64,000 nucleotides of DNA from Petrotoga sp. 9PWA.NaAc.5.4 (lineage in GTDB: Bacteria > Thermotogota > Thermotogae > Petrotogales > Petrotogaceae), in the NCBI RefSeq assembly GCF_002895485.1, contig NZ_AZRK01000015.1, positions 84,727 to 148,726 of the forward strand. Direction: 5' to 3'. The translations under genes and the position numbers were made by a program. The notes beneath the pieces are model-generated. The model was not told the DNA's origin, ran no database searches, and saw nothing but the letters and a program-made list of their open reading frames with translations. Below, one piece after another: positions 63,865 through 64,000 of this stretch. The first letter of the stretch is position 1. The number at the start of each line of letters is the position of its first letter.

Positions 63865-64000
63865 TTATATCTTAAAGCTTTCAACTAACCCTTTCAACTC
63901 TGAAGATATCTCATTCAATTCTTTAGCATCTTCATTTATCCCTATAGCTTGTTCTACTTGGTTGTCTATTATCTTTCTTGACGTTTCTAACTGCTGACTT
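63865..64000 (-). CDS. Methyl-accepting chemotaxis protein, C-terminal end (partial)
   Basis: The last 45 codons of a minus-strand gene running off the window: SQQLETSRKIIDNQVEQAIG, then INEDAKELNEISSELKGLVE and SFKI before the stop. This is the helical hairpin end of a chemoreceptor signalling domain. The sensor part is outside the window. Only 8 bp separate its stop from the long reading of the GntR gene. Confidence 0.8.
   Translation of the reverse strand, partial: SQQLETSRKIIDNQVEQAIGINEDAKELNEISSELKGLVESFKI

Overview
The window is about one third G+C and tightly packed. It looks like a chromosome segment of a Thermotogota bacterium, most likely Petrotoga or a close relative; this is inferred from gene content, not from a marker-gene match. 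Supporting content includes a four-subunit pyruvate:ferredoxin oxidoreductase (por genes), an Rnf-type ion-pumping complex, a GH57 branching enzyme next to a DUF4912 protein, a Skp/OmpH-like periplasmic chaperone with an LptB-like ATPase (a two-membrane envelope), and fermentative carbohydrate enzymes.

Layout. 1-665: tandem repeat array. 767-2862: minus-strand operon of ROK sugar kinase, a small unknown protein and a PHP phosphoesterase. 3437-4244: HepT/MntA-type toxin-antitoxin pair. 4511-7920: SbcD/SbcC-like pair whose SbcC member carries two membrane segments. 7921-8690: second repeat array, then tryptophanase. 10156-11271: two exported proteins. 11285-13290: repeats around an OsmC gene. 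13306-19219: Mrp ATPase, secreted GH13 amylase, PriA, hibernation factor. 19315-27249: parvulin-type foldase, por operon, branching enzyme and DUF4912. 27420-27747: four-tRNA cluster (Pro, Gly, Arg, His). 27944-35827: long minus-strand run of L,D-transpeptidase, CoaBC, GltX, LOG-like, LptB-like, OmpH-like, RlmB, Mini-III and a glycosyltransferase. 36645-41385: MutL, secreted 5'-nucleotidase, DUF89 protein. 41674-45634: rpmH-rnpA-yidD-yidC-khpB and a degenerate PfkB-like protein. 45671-47148: tRNA-Glu and the primary sigma factor. 47689-51876: rnfCDGEA without rnfB beside it. 52103-54166: secreted metallophosphoesterase. 55056-60554: frr-uppS-cdsA, a pilin-like protein and a FecBCD-type importer. 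60610-62191: a graveyard of gene and IS21 remnants. 62227-64000: class II aldolase, GntR regulator and the end of a chemotaxis receptor.

The most striking structure is a dispersed intergenic repeat family. Its core, in sense orientation, is gggtccagggcggagccct, followed about 10-20 bp later by a second palindrome whose two arms change together (cggtac/gtaccg in some copies, cgctac/gtagcg in others). About 22 good and several decayed copies occur, singly or in tandem arrays of 4-5 units with a period of about 120-157 bp. All lie between genes, and every copy has the same orientation as its neighbouring genes. In at least seven places the array ends, just before the gene, in a second conserved module that looks like a promoter: TTGTAA or TTATAA, 16-17 bp, then TATACA or a similar sequence. 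These modules precede frr, osmC, mrp, yidC, the 5'-nucleotidase, the glycosyltransferase and a transposase fragment; a diverged one precedes sigA. A mobile or amplifying element that carries a promoter into housekeeping loci is the best candidate here for something undescribed.

Functional links visible in the window: carbon storage and breakdown (GH13, GH57, DUF4912, ROK kinase), pyruvate oxidation to reduced ferredoxin (Por) feeding ion pumping (Rnf), envelope building (UppS, CdsA, YidC, OmpH, LptB-like, L,D-transpeptidase, glycosyltransferase) and rRNA/tRNA maturation (RnpA, RlmB, Mini-III).
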